This document shows, in pieces, positions 43,501 through 53,522 of a stretch of 64,000 nucleotides of DNA. The notes under the pieces are model-generated. The model had not been told where the DNA came from. It worked only from the letters and a program-made list of their open reading frames with translations, and searched no databases. Made by a program: the position numbers and the translations under genes. Position 1 is the first letter of the stretch. The number at the start of each line of letters is the position of its first letter. Source of the stretch: Clusia tigrina (Eukaryota; Arthropoda; Insecta; Diptera; Clusiidae); contig OV050030.1 of the NCBI GenBank assembly GCA_920105625.2, positions 140,706,291 to 140,770,290 on the forward strand. Direction: 5' to 3'.

Positions 43501-43636
43501 TTATGAGAATTGATTTTATTTTGAATGTAATTAATTTTTAAGTTATACGATATTTACTTTTAATTATTTGTACAATTTACACACACTTATTTCGACTCAG
43601 CAATGTCAAAGTGCACAACACTGTTACATGCATGTA
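43444..43636 (+). repeat. Repeat L copy 1, left piece (interrupted by mariner)
   Basis: Inverted match to 61070-60875. Begins CACAATTAGACTCCATCCG and ends CATGCATGTA, where the mariner enters; it resumes at 44539 (TTTTTAGAATTGTTTTG). The match to the uninterrupted copy shows the mariner is the insert. Confidence 0.9.
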
Positions 43637-44538
43637 CGAGGGCAGATTGATATTGAAGCTACCTAGCGCTGGATGGCAGCACAAACACACACTTTTTTTT
43701 AGAAATTGCGATCGGTCAAACGTCAGCTGTTAAAATTTCACCCAAATTCATCGATTAGTTTATTTGTTGTAGTCGTTTGACGTAAGCAACTTTTGTGTTT
43801 CTTGAAAAATGGAAAAAGGCGAATTTTGTGCAGTGATTAAACACTATTATTTGAAAGGGAAAATGGCAAAAGAGACAAAAGAAAAGCTTGATAAACATTA
43901 CGGTGAGTCTGCTCCATCAGATTACATGGTAAAATATTGGATTGCTGAATTTAAACGCGGCCGAACAAGCACTGCAACAATACCATCAACAGGAAGGCCA
44001 AAAGAGGTGGTTACTGAAGAAAATATCAAGAAAATCCTCGATATCGTTATGAATGATCGCCGAGTCAAGTTGAGTGAGATTGTTGAAATGGTAAACATAT
44101 CATATGAACGTGTGTTCAACATTTTCCATAAACATTTGCATATGAAAAAGCTATCGGCAAGATTGGTGCCGCGTTTGCTCAGTGTCGAACAAAAATGAGT
44201 TCGACAGACCACTTCACAGCGGTGTTTGGACATGATAAAGCATAATCCCATTGATTTTTGGAGTCGATTAATTACTGTTGATGAAACGTGGGTCCACCAC
44301 TACACAGCTGAAACCAAAAATCAATCGAAACAATGGGTGGAAGTTGGTGGAAGTGCTCCGAAGAAGGCGAAGGCAGTGAAATCGGCTGGCAAGGTTATGG
44401 CCACTGTATTTTGGGATGCACACGGAATATTGCTCATCGATTATCTTGAAAAAGGATCCACAATCACAGAAAATTATTATCGTGCATTATTGGATGGGGA
44501 TAGGAAAAATTGATAGGAAAAACTACTTAGGTAGCTTA
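43637..44538 (+). mobile_element. mariner element, copy 2 (3' half lost)
   Basis: Same family as 514-1296. Left end CGAGGGCAGATTGATATTG follows the TA at 43635-43636. The 5' untranslated region and N-terminal coding half are present, then the sequence jumps from the catalytic region to a partial right end (CTACTTAGGTAGCTT at 44524-44538). The outer part of the right inverted repeat and about 20 bases of flank are missing compared with the uninterrupted copy of repeat L. Without a full right end it cannot move. Confidence 0.9.
43809..44513 (+). pseudogene. mariner transposase, N-terminal two-thirds
   Basis: Starts MEKGEFCAVIKHYYLKGKMA at 43809. Residues 1-60 form the first helix-turn-helix; then GRTSTATIPSTGRPKEVV, the mariner linker with the GRP hook, and a second helix-turn-helix (SEIVEMVNISYERVFNIFHK) ending LSARLVPRLLSVEQK. 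A TGA at 44196 stops it; the same frame continues MIKHNPIDFWSRLITVDETWVHHYTAET (first catalytic Asp, about 44280) and VKSAGKVMATVFWDAHG, then ends DGDRKN at TGA. Only one nonsense codon interrupts it before the deletion removes the second and third aspartates. Confidence 0.92.
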
Positions 44539-44625
44539 AATTTTTAGAATTGTTTTGTTAATTTGAAAGTCTTACTTTCTCGTAAGTTACTGCATTAATT
44601 GAATTGTTATTGTAATCGTCACTAT
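44539..44625 (+). repeat. Repeat L copy 1, right piece
   Basis: TTTTTAGAATTGTTTTGTTAATTTGAAAGTC and following match the reverse complement of about 60855-60759. Match fades after 44625. Confidence 0.8.
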
Positions 44626-44792
44626 CATCATATGTAAGTTACTAACGTGTGCGGAATGAAATTTGAACTCACTTCCAACAGCTATTGCACTTGCAAAACG
44701 AATAGCAATAGCAAAACAAAATCAGAAAAATAACGGTACTATTAGTTATAACTCCATTAAAGATCATTTTAGTATGTATACTTAAGTCGTAA

Positions 44793-45000
44793 ATATGTCA
44801 TTGACAGCAGTGGAGCGTCGAAAATTGATTTGTTCATTTTGTAAAAATAATCCGTTCGCGACTAAATATGAGACAATTAGTCATTTTTCTCAAATGGGCG
44901 TTAAAAAAACTTACCACGATTAATGCTTTCGAGAGTGGAAAATCAGTTAGGACCGTGTTTTTAAAACGTTCCTCATAGTTTCATAAAAAAAGGGAAACAA
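44793..45000 (+). pseudogene. Tc1-like transposase N-terminal helix-turn-helix fragment
   Basis: MSLTAVERRKLICSFCKNNPF then ATKYETISHFSQMGVKKTTY-like text (44793-44930), with a stop at H-D and, in another frame, FREWKISxDR. The K-R-x-L-I start and the turn Q-M-G-V-x-K-x-T resemble the DNA-binding start of Tc1/mariner relatives. Nothing else of the element follows. A short isolated relic next to LINE C. Confidence 0.5.
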
Positions 45001-45109
45001 GAAATTATAAGCACCTAAAGTGATCAGCAAATCGCCGAGATAGTGACTCTTACACTGGCACCTTTATTTAAATAAAGGTGACGTAGAAGATATCTCTGAG
45101 ACGTCCAGG

Positions 45110-46050
45110 TTGAGGAAGATCGTATCAACTGCTCCAATGGTACCTGATTACCTGAGGAGGGAGGCTGGATCCTGGACTTCAAATAGTAATGAGATTCTAG
45201 AGCTTCTTCTGGAGACTCACTTCTCTGGTTGCTCAAGCACCATTCCGCGGAGAATGAAGCCTAGCGGGAATGTATTTCAAGTTAACTCAGACATAGTCAC
45301 GAAACCAAAATTGCAATGGGCTATCCATAGCTTCAAACCATCTGGCCCAGATGGTGTAGCTCCAATTGAAGTTCAGCAGTCAGAAAATCTTATAATGTTA
45401 AAGATCTATAATAGTTGTCTTGTATTAGCGTATATTCCAGACTCATGGAAGCATGTGAGGGTAATTTTGTACCAAAGGCCGGCAAGTATTGAGTGCTCGC
45501 TGCACAACAAGGAGTTCTTCCTAGTGGCTTTCCTGGACATAGAGGGAGCTTTTAACAACATCAAAATAATCGGTGCGATGCGAGACTTGCAGGTGGAACC
45601 CGCCATTAGCAGGTGGATTGAAAACATGCTTAGTAGCAGGAAAATCAATTAGCAGCTGGGGGCGGCGTCGGCCAAGAAGTCAGTGCGCAGAGGCACACTT
45701 CAAGGTGGAGTTCTTTCACCCCTACTCTGGAATCTTGCGGTAAATCAGCTGCTTGTTCGACTGGAGACGGAAGGGTGCAAGGTGGTTGCGAATGAGGATG
45801 ATGTTGCTATCTCGGGTAAATACATACCTACTTTGAGGGACTTGATGCAAAAAATGCTGAACATTCTCTCTAAATGGACTACAGACTGTGGGTTGGGGGT
45901 TAATCCGACCAAGACTAAGCTGGTACTCTTCAATAGGAAGTATAAAATTCCTCAGTTTATTGTTCCAAAACTAATGCGTGTAGATATTGACCTTGTCGAG
46001 GAGGCTAAATATCTGGGCGTGATCCTAGATAGGAAGCTGAATTCAATATA
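45110..46050 (+). pseudogene. LINE C reverse transcriptase
   Basis: Pre-RT helical block, then SFKPSGPDGVAPIEVQQS (RT block 1-2, about 45330-45375). After a short damaged stretch (IPDSWKHVRVIL then a deletion of the PKPGK/YRPIS region) it goes on EFFLVAFLDIEGAFNNIKI (block A, catalytic D at about 45537). A TAG at 45650 then RRGTLQGGVLSPLLWNLAV (block B, about 45690-45745) and VVANEDDVAISGK (catalytic box, about 45785-45820, N-E-D-D where Y-A-D-D is usual). The thumb VNPTKTKLVLFNRKYK and AKYLGVILDRKL follow. Two of three aspartates remain. Confidence 0.9.
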
Positions 46051-46059
46051 AGCGAGCGC

Positions 46060-46700
46060 ATTAGGAAGGCTCAGGTAGCTCTGTACTCTTGCAAAAGAGT
46101 TATAGGCAAAAAATGGGGGTTACAGCCTGAGGTAGCCTATTGGATATATGCAGATGTGGTATGACCAGTCCTTTTCTATGGGGTGCTTGCTTGGTAGACA
46201 GCCCTAAGTAAGTCCACATACAATAGGCTGGTAGCAAAGGTGCAAAGAACGGCAGAGATATTCATAAGTAGTGCCATTAGAACGACTCCAACGGCAGCAT
46301 GGGACATTATGCTCAATCTGCGGCCTGTTAGGCTTTTTGGCGAAAAAATGGTTGCAAACTCAGCTATCAGGCTAAAATCTACGCATCAATGGGATGCCAG
46401 GAATGCAGGTCATCCGTCCATTTTAAGACATTTTGATGGTATTCCTGACTCTTTCGACTACATCACACCAATGTATGCCTTCAATAGTAGGTGCAAGATC
46501 TCCATTCCCTCCAGGGACGAATGGAAGGATGGCATCCCCCCTCATGTAGAAGGGGTTTACATCTATACAGATGGATCGAAACTACAGAGTAGGGTGGGAG
46601 TGGTGTATTCTCAGAAGATTTCGACATTGTTGTGTCCTTTAGGATGCCCGACCACTGCAGTGTTTTTCAGGCAGAGGTCGCGGCTATAGAGGCAGCACTG
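46060..46700 (+). pseudogene. LINE C connection and RNase H start
   Basis: 46240-46680 reads KVQRTAEIFISSAIRTTPTAA, LNLRPVRLFGEKMVAN and GVYIYTDGSKLQSRVGVVYS (about 46557-46610), the first RNase H aspartate, in the text D-G-S-K. A frame change near 46630 moves to the next frame, which starts FRMPDHCSVFQAEVAAIEAALSW. In front of this (46051-46235) is a stop-rich region of degenerate RT C-terminus. Confidence 0.88.
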
Positions 46701-47330
46701 TCTTGGTTAAGGAAGAAGAAGATATCTGGTCTTGATGTTTGCATTCTGTCCGACAGCCAAGCTGCTTTGCGCTCCCTGGATTCGGTTATTATCACCTCAA
46801 AAGCCGTCAAGAGCTACCGCAAATCTGAAGACGAGATAGCTAAGCAGACCCGTCTGCATCTTCCCGGTCTCAGAGATATTCCAGGGAAATGCAAGGCGGA
46901 TGAACTTGCCCGTGAGGGTACTACCATACCGATTAAACCAGAGAGGTCGAACTTCGGCATTCCTATTGCCGCATGTAAGCTCTTAGTAAATACAATATCC
47001 TTAGGAACAGCGGGCGGGCGCTGGTCTGAACTTTCGGGATGTAAAATAGCTTGACAAACCTGGCCAGAGATAAATGTCAAGCGCTCTAAGGACCTACTGG
47101 CTCTTAATAGACAAAGCATAGGTCCCGTGATTAGCGTCCTAACGGGACACTGGACTCTAGGCACACACGGGTGTAGGCTGGGGATCGCCTCTAATGACTT
47201 CTGCAAGAGTTGCATGGACGAGGAGGAGGAAGAGTCCACTGCTCACCTGTTGTGCACGTGTCCAGCTTTGTCCAGAAGGAGGCGCACTTTCCTAGGCGAC
47301 TACTTTTTGGACTCCTTGGGAGATATCTAA
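46632..47330 (+). pseudogene. LINE C RNase H and C-terminal zinc region
   Basis: HCSVFQAEVAAIEAALSWL (E residue, about 46670), DVCILSDSQAALRSLDS (D, about 46735-46790), then HLPGLRDIPGKCKADELAREGT (H/N-x-x-A-D, about 46860-46915). Three to four RNase H catalytic acids are visible. In another frame MISVLTGHWTLGTHGCRLGI and FCKSCMDEEEEESTAHLLCTCPALSRRRRTFLG give the Cys-rich C-terminus; the ORF ends at TAA 47328. A stop at 47052 and a shift separate them. Confidence 0.9.
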
Positions 47331-47500
47331 AAAAAAAAGATTAGCTCCATCAACTGCTTCATTAAAAGCTCCAAATAGCTGGACCTTTGAAAGGGATGGG
47401 ACCTGCTGTCCCATGCGGTATCACAAAGGGTCAATGTTGGCCTAAGTGCGCCCTTTTCGGGTGGCCGCCTTACCTACCTACCTAAATAATTGTGTAAACC

Positions 47501-48095
47501 AAAAATCAAAATTAATAATAAACAAAAGTCAAAATAGTGGTAATTACAAAACTTGGACAAAAACAAATTATACGTGAGCATTTTGCGCTCTCCACCTTTA
47601 GCTAGAGATTGATGTCTCCCCCTCGCGCGTCCTTCTGCCAAAGACTTTCTAGAAAAAGATAGTACAACCAAAGACAATATACTATAAAGACATTACATCG
47701 TTCTGTTCACTCAGCGAAATGAGTTAAAATTGCGTGTCTGCCTATGGAGTCAACACCCGATGTGTGCTCGGCAATGCAAAGGCAAAACATGTAGATACAC
47801 ATTCTGGTTTTTGCGTTCTATATGAGGGTGTTTGTTTACTACATGTGCGAATGTTTCTATGCTTGCTTGATTTTTATTACTATGTACTTATTTAATTTAT
47901 TGCTTTATCCCCAAAAAAAGCAACGATTGAATGGCACAGCAAAACTTCATGGCTGCACTAGCAGAAAACTAAAAGTTATTTTTTGGGGAATGTTATGTAC
48001 ACAATTATAGAAATTTTAGTTAGGGTTCGAGCCCCTGCAAATTCCTCTGTTTGTTTTATCGGATTTTTTTTAATATTTATAATCATTTTTATAAA
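47501..48095. other. Intergenic stretch, no supported gene
   Basis: AT-rich with short hydrophobic frames of no recognised family. Ends at the TA before the pogo-type element. Confidence 0.5.
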
Positions 48096-48097
48096 TA

Positions 48098-48121
48098 CAG
48101 TTGAACTTCGATTAACCGTGA
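48098..48121 (+). repeat. pogo-like left terminal inverted repeat
   Basis: 24 bases, identical to the reverse complement of 50150-50173. Followed by a subterminal ATCACGGTTAAAAGAGG at about 48157. Confidence 0.95.
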
Positions 48122-48545
48122 TGCTCGGGACCGGGCTAATCACGGAAAACCGAAAATCACGGTTAAAAGAGGTAAAATTTTACATGTATAAATTTTATTA
48201 TTTTTATTTATTTTTGAGAAAAACATGTAAATCTGCGTCTATAAACAACTTATCTAGGAATAGATACATTTATTTAAAAACATATTTTATGGAAGTTTGT
48301 CTTATGTTTTTAGCTTTTGATTTTTTTTCCAACAAATGACTTTGTATGCGATATATTTGCATTTTATCTGGTTCTTAAATACTTAATTGGACAATTAAAG
48401 TTTTCTAAAAAACCTAACAAAATACTACTAGCCTCTATTGCCTGAGCCAATGTAGGCGATTCGTCCGCTTTTCCTCCATCTGATTCCTCGGAATTTGAAT
48501 CAAGCTCATCTTCTTGGCTTTGGGTACCCATGTCTACGATTTCGT

Positions 48546-49884
48546 CTACAGATATATTAACGGAGCGACATCAGAGTCGCATACCATCCACTTTTCGACA
48601 GCATCAATCGTACATCCAGACGGTATGGTTATATCTGTTTGAATCTCAACAAGGTTATTTGGAGCATCTTCATTATGAGATACGTTATTCCAAACTCTTT
48701 TTAAAACTTGTGGAGTTACAGAGTCCCACGAAGCTGCGGCTGCCCACAAAGCTGTCTTAATATTCAAAGATTTAACGAACTCACGTCTGTCATTAGCACC
48801 AACAAGGTTTTGAACGATCAGTTTACGGTAGTGACATTTGAAGCTCCGAATTACTCCTTGATCCATAGGCTGAATCAAGGACGTGCAATTCGGTGGGAGA
48901 TATTTTACTGTAACATTTTCAGATATCATAGCATTTACATCTGGGTGTGCTGGACAGTTGTCTAATAGTAAAATTATTTTACAGTTATTTTTGAGAGCGA
49001 TGCGCCGTTGATGTTCCTTTGCTTCTGGTACAAAATTTTGATTAAACCACTCCAGAAATAGCTGTTGTGTTACCCAAGCTTTCTTATTAGTTTTATAAAT
49101 CACTGGAAGGTGTTCAACGCTTTTTAAAGCTCTTGGATGGGCACTTTTTCCTATTATAATCAATTTACACTTGTGAGTTCCTGCAGCATTTGAACAAACT
49201 AGCACTGTGATTCTCCCCTTGGATTCCTTGTACCCTTCAATAGAATATTCATTACCACTAGCCAAAGAACTCTGAGGCAAACACCTCCAAAATAGACTGG
49301 TTTCGTCTGCATGATTTAATGATTTCATCCAAGTCGTCCACAAACATCGTAGCAGACTCATAAACAGCACACTCCTTTTCTCCCGTAGATTTCAGTCGAC
49401 GGATTCCATGACGTTTTTTGAATTTATCCAACCAACCAAATGAATAAGTGCACTCTGAATTCATGTTTAACTTCAAATGGAACATTTTTGCCTTTTCGAC
49501 AATCATTTCGCCTGAAGTTCAGAAGCAAATTTCAGTTTAAGTTCATACAATATCTCGATTTCAGTTAACTCACCTGAAATTGGAGTTCCCTTAAATCTTT
49601 CTTGCCGAAACCATTCATATGTTGCGAAATCAACTTTTTTCGGATGTTTTTAGTGTATATCTGTGTTTAAGGCCAAGCATTGAATCAGTATCGGAGCAAA
49701 ATTTTAAAATCCGATCTTTGTTTTTTATTAAATCGGATACAGTTTGAATGCCAACTCCATATTTTTCAGACAACATTTTAAAAGGTACTTTACGTTTTGA
49801 GTATTCATTAATCAGCTCCATTTTTTCTTTAATTGAAAGAACCTTTCTTGCTCTTTTCGCGGATTTAGTTTTTGACGGTGGCAT
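48546..49884 (-). pseudogene. pogo/Tigger-like transposase (CENP-B/jerky family)
   Basis: Starts MPPSKTKSAKRARKVLSIKEK at 49884, the psq-type DNA-binding domain (MELINEYSKRKVPFKMLSEKYGVG). A second, CENP-B-type domain follows (VEKAKMFHLKLN, FGWLDKFKKRHGIRRLKSTG, 49500-49400). The catalytic core reads HADETSLFWR (about 49305), LLLDNCPAHPDVN (about 48905) and QPMDQGVIRSF (about 48815), so three aspartates are present with about 32 residues between the last two. Lesions: a frameshift at an A-run near 49640 and another near 49330. A 62-base stretch at 49512-49573 has GT...AG ends and may be an intron. Acts on the element's own ends; now probably inactive. Confidence 0.93.
49512..49573 (-). other. 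Candidate 62-bp intron in the transposase
   Basis: On the coding strand it starts GTGAGTTAAC and ends GAACTTCAG. Joining the flanks keeps a sensible reading, PISG then EMIVEKAKMF. Small introns of this size are usual in flies. The frameshift upstream means splicing alone would not restore the whole protein. Confidence 0.55.
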
Positions 49885-50149
49885 GATGTAAGGAAAACAC
49901 GTCTTGACAAATCAAATTTCACACTGATGAATGAATACATATGAAATTTGATATGAAAATTACATTTTCATGAAAAAGGGGAATCTCATCGAATTTTAAT
50001 ATGAGAGATGTGTGTGTATTATACGAAAAAAACAAACAAGCAGTCACATGGACATGTGCATCACGGATAATAGAGGTAAATCACGGTTAATAGAGGTAAA
50101 AAATCAACCACTCAGCATCACGGTTAATAGATAATCACGTTTAATAGAG

Positions 50150-50173
50150 TCACGGTTAATCGAAGTTCAACTG
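50150..50173 (-). repeat. pogo-like right terminal inverted repeat
   Basis: 24 bases matching the left end, followed by TA. The upstream 100 bases are packed with CACGGTTAAT(A/C)G repeats. Confidence 0.95.
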
Positions 50174-50347
50174 TAGTAGTAAAAGTATTTTACTATTTTC
50201 CATAAACTAATCATTTTACTGGACCAAAACTAGAGCAGAATTATTTTATGTCTGTTATAGAAGAAGACTGGAAACTGTGGAGTATTATGAAATTCAATCT
50301 TGACAAATCATATACATACATGCATACATATGTATGTGCATATGCAC

Positions 50348-51737
50348 TGTAACGACTCTTTTTATAGCTGGGGTAAAACTCAGCGGCTCCAGGGGTCGTG
50401 TACAGAAACATATCAAAAGTCCTGCGAGTTATATTAACAATAGCGTATTTATTTAATATAATGATGGGGAGCTCTTGCTCGAAACAATTCTATTTTCTTA
50501 ATTCTATATAAATAAACTTGCTTAGTGTATACTTGTTTGCCTGTCTCTACGTCCCGGTAAGTATGTGTCTCTGTGACTCAGTGGGAGAACGATTAAAAAC
50601 CAGAGGCTCTCACTGAGTCCCTATGGTCTCGGTATGACTTAGTGGGAAAACGATTAAAGAACCAGAGGTTCCCCCTAAGTCCCTAAGTCTCGGTTGCGTA
50701 TGTGTCTCAGTGATTCAGTGGGAGAACGATTAAAAACCAGAGGCTCTCACTGAATCCCTGTAGTCTCTGTCTGTCTATGGCTTAGCGAGAAAACGATTAA
50801 AAACCAGAGGTTCTCGCTAAGCTTTCTGCGTTCGTATTGTACTTTGTAGAGCTGTTGCTAGTCAGGATGCTGGTGATCGACGAAGAGACCTGCTGCCTGG
50901 GCTACGTGGTTTATATAGTCCCAGGTCGCAGCGGCTGACACATGTTGTTATTGGCAGGCCACCGTTGTGTGACTTTACTTCCGTTGGCCAGTAGTCGATT
51001 GTTGTTGTTGTGGCAGGCTTGTTGTTGTTGCAGTCAGGCTTGTTGGTGTTGTAGTCTTTTGTCCTTGGGCCACCTTCAACTTCTGGCGGTCAGCCACCTC
51101 ACTCCAACGGTCCCTGGTTAGCCTGCAGTATTGTTGCCTGCCAGCAGCGCTGTCCGGAATCCTGTAGTCGTGTTGTTGTTAAATATTTAATTTAACTGAC
51201 AACCAGCATTTCATTTGTATTCCTCCTTCTGCTTTGTACGTGCTGGTCGTTTGGCGTGGTGGTTGCTCTCTCGTTGTCCCTCTTGTGCTTCGCTCTCGTT
51301 TCTTCGTGTTGTTAGTGTAAAATTTCCAAGCGAGCGCACTCGGCAAATTCCACCGCTGAGTTCGTGCACTCACCTTCTCTTGTCTTGCATGTATTTGTTG
51401 TATTCCTCGTCGCTGTGTTTTTCTTCGCTCTTCGTAAGCATAGCGCTGGTTGGCAAGATCGTTGGCTGTGCGTGAGGTTGCTTTTGTTGTAATCGCTATT
51501 ATTGCAACTGGTCTAATATGCTGCTGCTGATCTGCGCTCCTACCACGGCCGCGCTAATTGGTTACAATGCTTGTAGTTCTTTTCGTTAGGTTCTCACTGC
51601 AGTTGTTTCGGTTGGCATTGTGGGCGTTTCCAAGATGCAATTATTCGGTCTGTTATTCATGGTGTTTGTGTGTATATAGCGACTCTGTCACCTGTGGTGT
51701 GGGCCAAAATTTCCCACAGAAGATTTTGGTTCTTACA
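50348..51737 (+). repeat. Solo LTR of 1.39 kb with internal hairpin array
   Basis: Starts TGTAACGACTC and ends GGTTCTTACA, with inverted TGTAA/TTACA tips and a perfect 4-bp target duplication GCAC (50344-50347 and 51738-51741). No internal repeat or pol coding, so it looks like a solo LTR of a gypsy-group element; a compact nonautonomous element is the alternative. It contains AATAAA-bearing TATATAAATAAACTT (50510), the hairpin array (50576-50822), (GTT)n-rich runs (51000-51060) and pyrimidine-rich text. Short frames within it are not convincing. Confidence 0.85.
50576..50822 (+). repeat. Four tandem hairpins with constant loop and covarying stems
   Basis: Stem-loops at 50576-50618, 50637-50680, 50713-50755 and 50780-50822, each with 12-base arms. 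Loops are AACGATTAAAAACCAGAGG in copies 1, 3 and 4, with one extra base in copy 2. Arms: ACTCAGTGGGAG with CTCTCACTGAGT; ACTTAGTGGGAA with TTCCCCCTAAGT; ATTCAGTGGGAG with CTCTCACTGAAT; GCTTAGCGAGAA with TTCTCGCTAAGC. Where an arm base changes, its partner usually changes too. Spacers of 18-32 bases contain repeated GTCTC words. Function unknown; a structured RNA or protein-binding element in the LTR is my inference. Confidence 0.9.
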
Positions 51738-51741
51738 GCAC

Positions 51742-53500
51742 TTATTTGTGTTTTGATCATTTTGCCAGGTAGCGAATTGTGCCATAAAAAGAATGAAATA
51801 AATTAAAATGAAAGGGCCCTCATGTCTGGTGTTTTTATTTTATGTGAATCCAAACACATAATGAAATCAATTTGTCATGAAATTTTGGATATTTGAATTT
51901 TTTCAGAATAGACAAATCTCAGCTAAGTTTATTCTTTCAATTTTATATTTTCGCTTTAGCAAGATTCGATCAAACATTTTGTGAGTGAATCTAAAGAAAG
52001 AATAATTCTTCACAAAAGACCAATTTTGCTAAAATTAGTGTTAATATTTAATATTCATACATTCGTCTGTTGTCTATTCCATTAGAAAATGTATCTAAAT
52101 AATTTTTAGAATTAGGGTACAGTCAACAAAATCAAGGTTTTAAACGTTTTTTTTCTAACTTTGTCAGATCAGCTTGAAATACTATAACCACATTCTATTA
52201 CAAATTAAACCACTCGTACGTACATGAATATGTGCATACATATGATGAACACTGATTCTCCACATTTACATAGTATATGATATGTTCATGTTTGAAGTAA
52301 ATTTTATGAACTTCAATATCTAGTATTAAGTGCATATGTTCTTGTTCTACATTGATTTACAAAGTTTTGTAATAAAACCGTATATAAAGCAATAGCCTAT
52401 ATATAAACATTTATTTTCTATGGAAATATCTAGTTCAAACTTAATTGTGTTCCAACGCATAATAAACCATTTTATAATCGAAAATTATTATAATCAAAAA
52501 TTATTTCAAGAATTTAAAAATCCAAGAAATTTTAAATTTATATTAGGATAATGTTTAGTAAACATATTTTAATATTAGGTACGTCTTTTTGCAAATTACA
52601 TTTGACATTTACCTCTAAAAATGTATACATGATGTCTGCAGGGCTTACCCAAGTCGACTTGCTTGCATGTTTTCTCACAAACGCCATTCGGAAAATTACA
52701 ACCGGAAACACAATCGCTTTGACGTGGGGACTTTAGTTATGGAAACTAATAAAAATGTGCAAAAACTTCTTACTGCTTCGTGCTTCTTTATCGTGTGAAC
52801 TTATCTTTGGATGTGTATCCACTTACATACATATATAGAAAATACTTTAAATCAAATAATCTGTCTTGACCTACATTCGTGAATAATATTTGGGACTTCT
52901 TTTTAGTTATAGTATTTAATTATTTGCTGTCTAAGTTCTTCTATGCAACTGCATGGTTTTTTATATATTATACTGCTATTAATTTAATTATATTAATTTA
53001 AGTTAATTTTTATTTTGTAAATAATGTATTAATATAAATGAAATATAAAAAAATTTAATACATCTGTAAAATTCTTCCTTTTCCTACCATAAGAATAAAA
53101 TCCAATTTAACAATTTATTTAATATAGCATATACGAAAAAACAAAAACTTCCTAAAATTGCACATATTCCTTGACGAACGTAATGTTTGATTGGATTAGA
53201 TTTTATGAAATTTGTGAGCTTATTCAGACGAATTGCGCAAAAGCATCAAAAAACTAACATAAACAAAGGTATTGAAATCGTACAAATGCTAACAAAATTT
53301 CATGCCCACATGAATTTATGTATGTTAGTTAAGAAACACCGTTGACTATTTTTAGAAGATATAATTTCAAAAAAAAAAGTTATTTGGCGGACCCGTTATA
53401 TATCTATATGCATAGGTAAATTGAATTTTGCTACAATAACAAAACATATATTTCCCAAATTTTGTTCAAAAGTATAAATCTAATTTTTTTAAAAAAGGAA
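51742..53500. other. AT-rich stretch, no supported gene
   Basis: About 1.75 kb, very AT-rich. A 61-codon frame at 52551-52736 is the only ORF of note and is not recognisable. No repeat ends seen. Confidence 0.5.
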
Positions 53501-53522
53501 ATAGTGACGAACAATCTTAATA

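Larger units (their letters stand above)
45080..47500 (+). mobile_element. R1/LOA-like LINE (LINE C), 5'-truncated
   Basis: The RT, RNase H, C-terminal zinc region and 3' untranslated region of one LINE. It ends in a T-A-C-C microsatellite-like tail (ACCTACCTACCTA, about 47472-47486), as in LOA-type elements, and lacks endonuclease at the 5' end. The most complete LINE of this group in the window. The 3' untranslated region contains GGTATCACAAAGGGTCAATG and TTTTCGGGTGGCCGCC. Confidence 0.9.
48098..50173 (-). mobile_element. pogo/Tigger-like DNA transposon, nearly complete
   Basis: 2,076 bp between TA target duplications (48096-48097 and 50174-50175). The terminal inverted repeats CAGTTGAACTTCGATTAACCGTGA are identical over 24 bases at both ends, a hallmark of Tigger/jerky-type elements. 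The transposase is on the minus strand (49884-48546). The right side carries about five copies of a TCACGGTTAATAGAGG-like motif (50070-50160), with one at the left. Only a few lesions break the transposase, so this is among the youngest elements here. Confidence 0.95.

Noticed and set aside
48546..49884. Domesticated CENP-B/jerky-type host gene
   Set aside because: Perfect inverted repeats and TA duplications around it, plus frameshifts, show a transposon rather than a host gene.
52551..52736. 61-codon frame in AT-rich DNA
   Set aside because: No motif and no conservation evidence.
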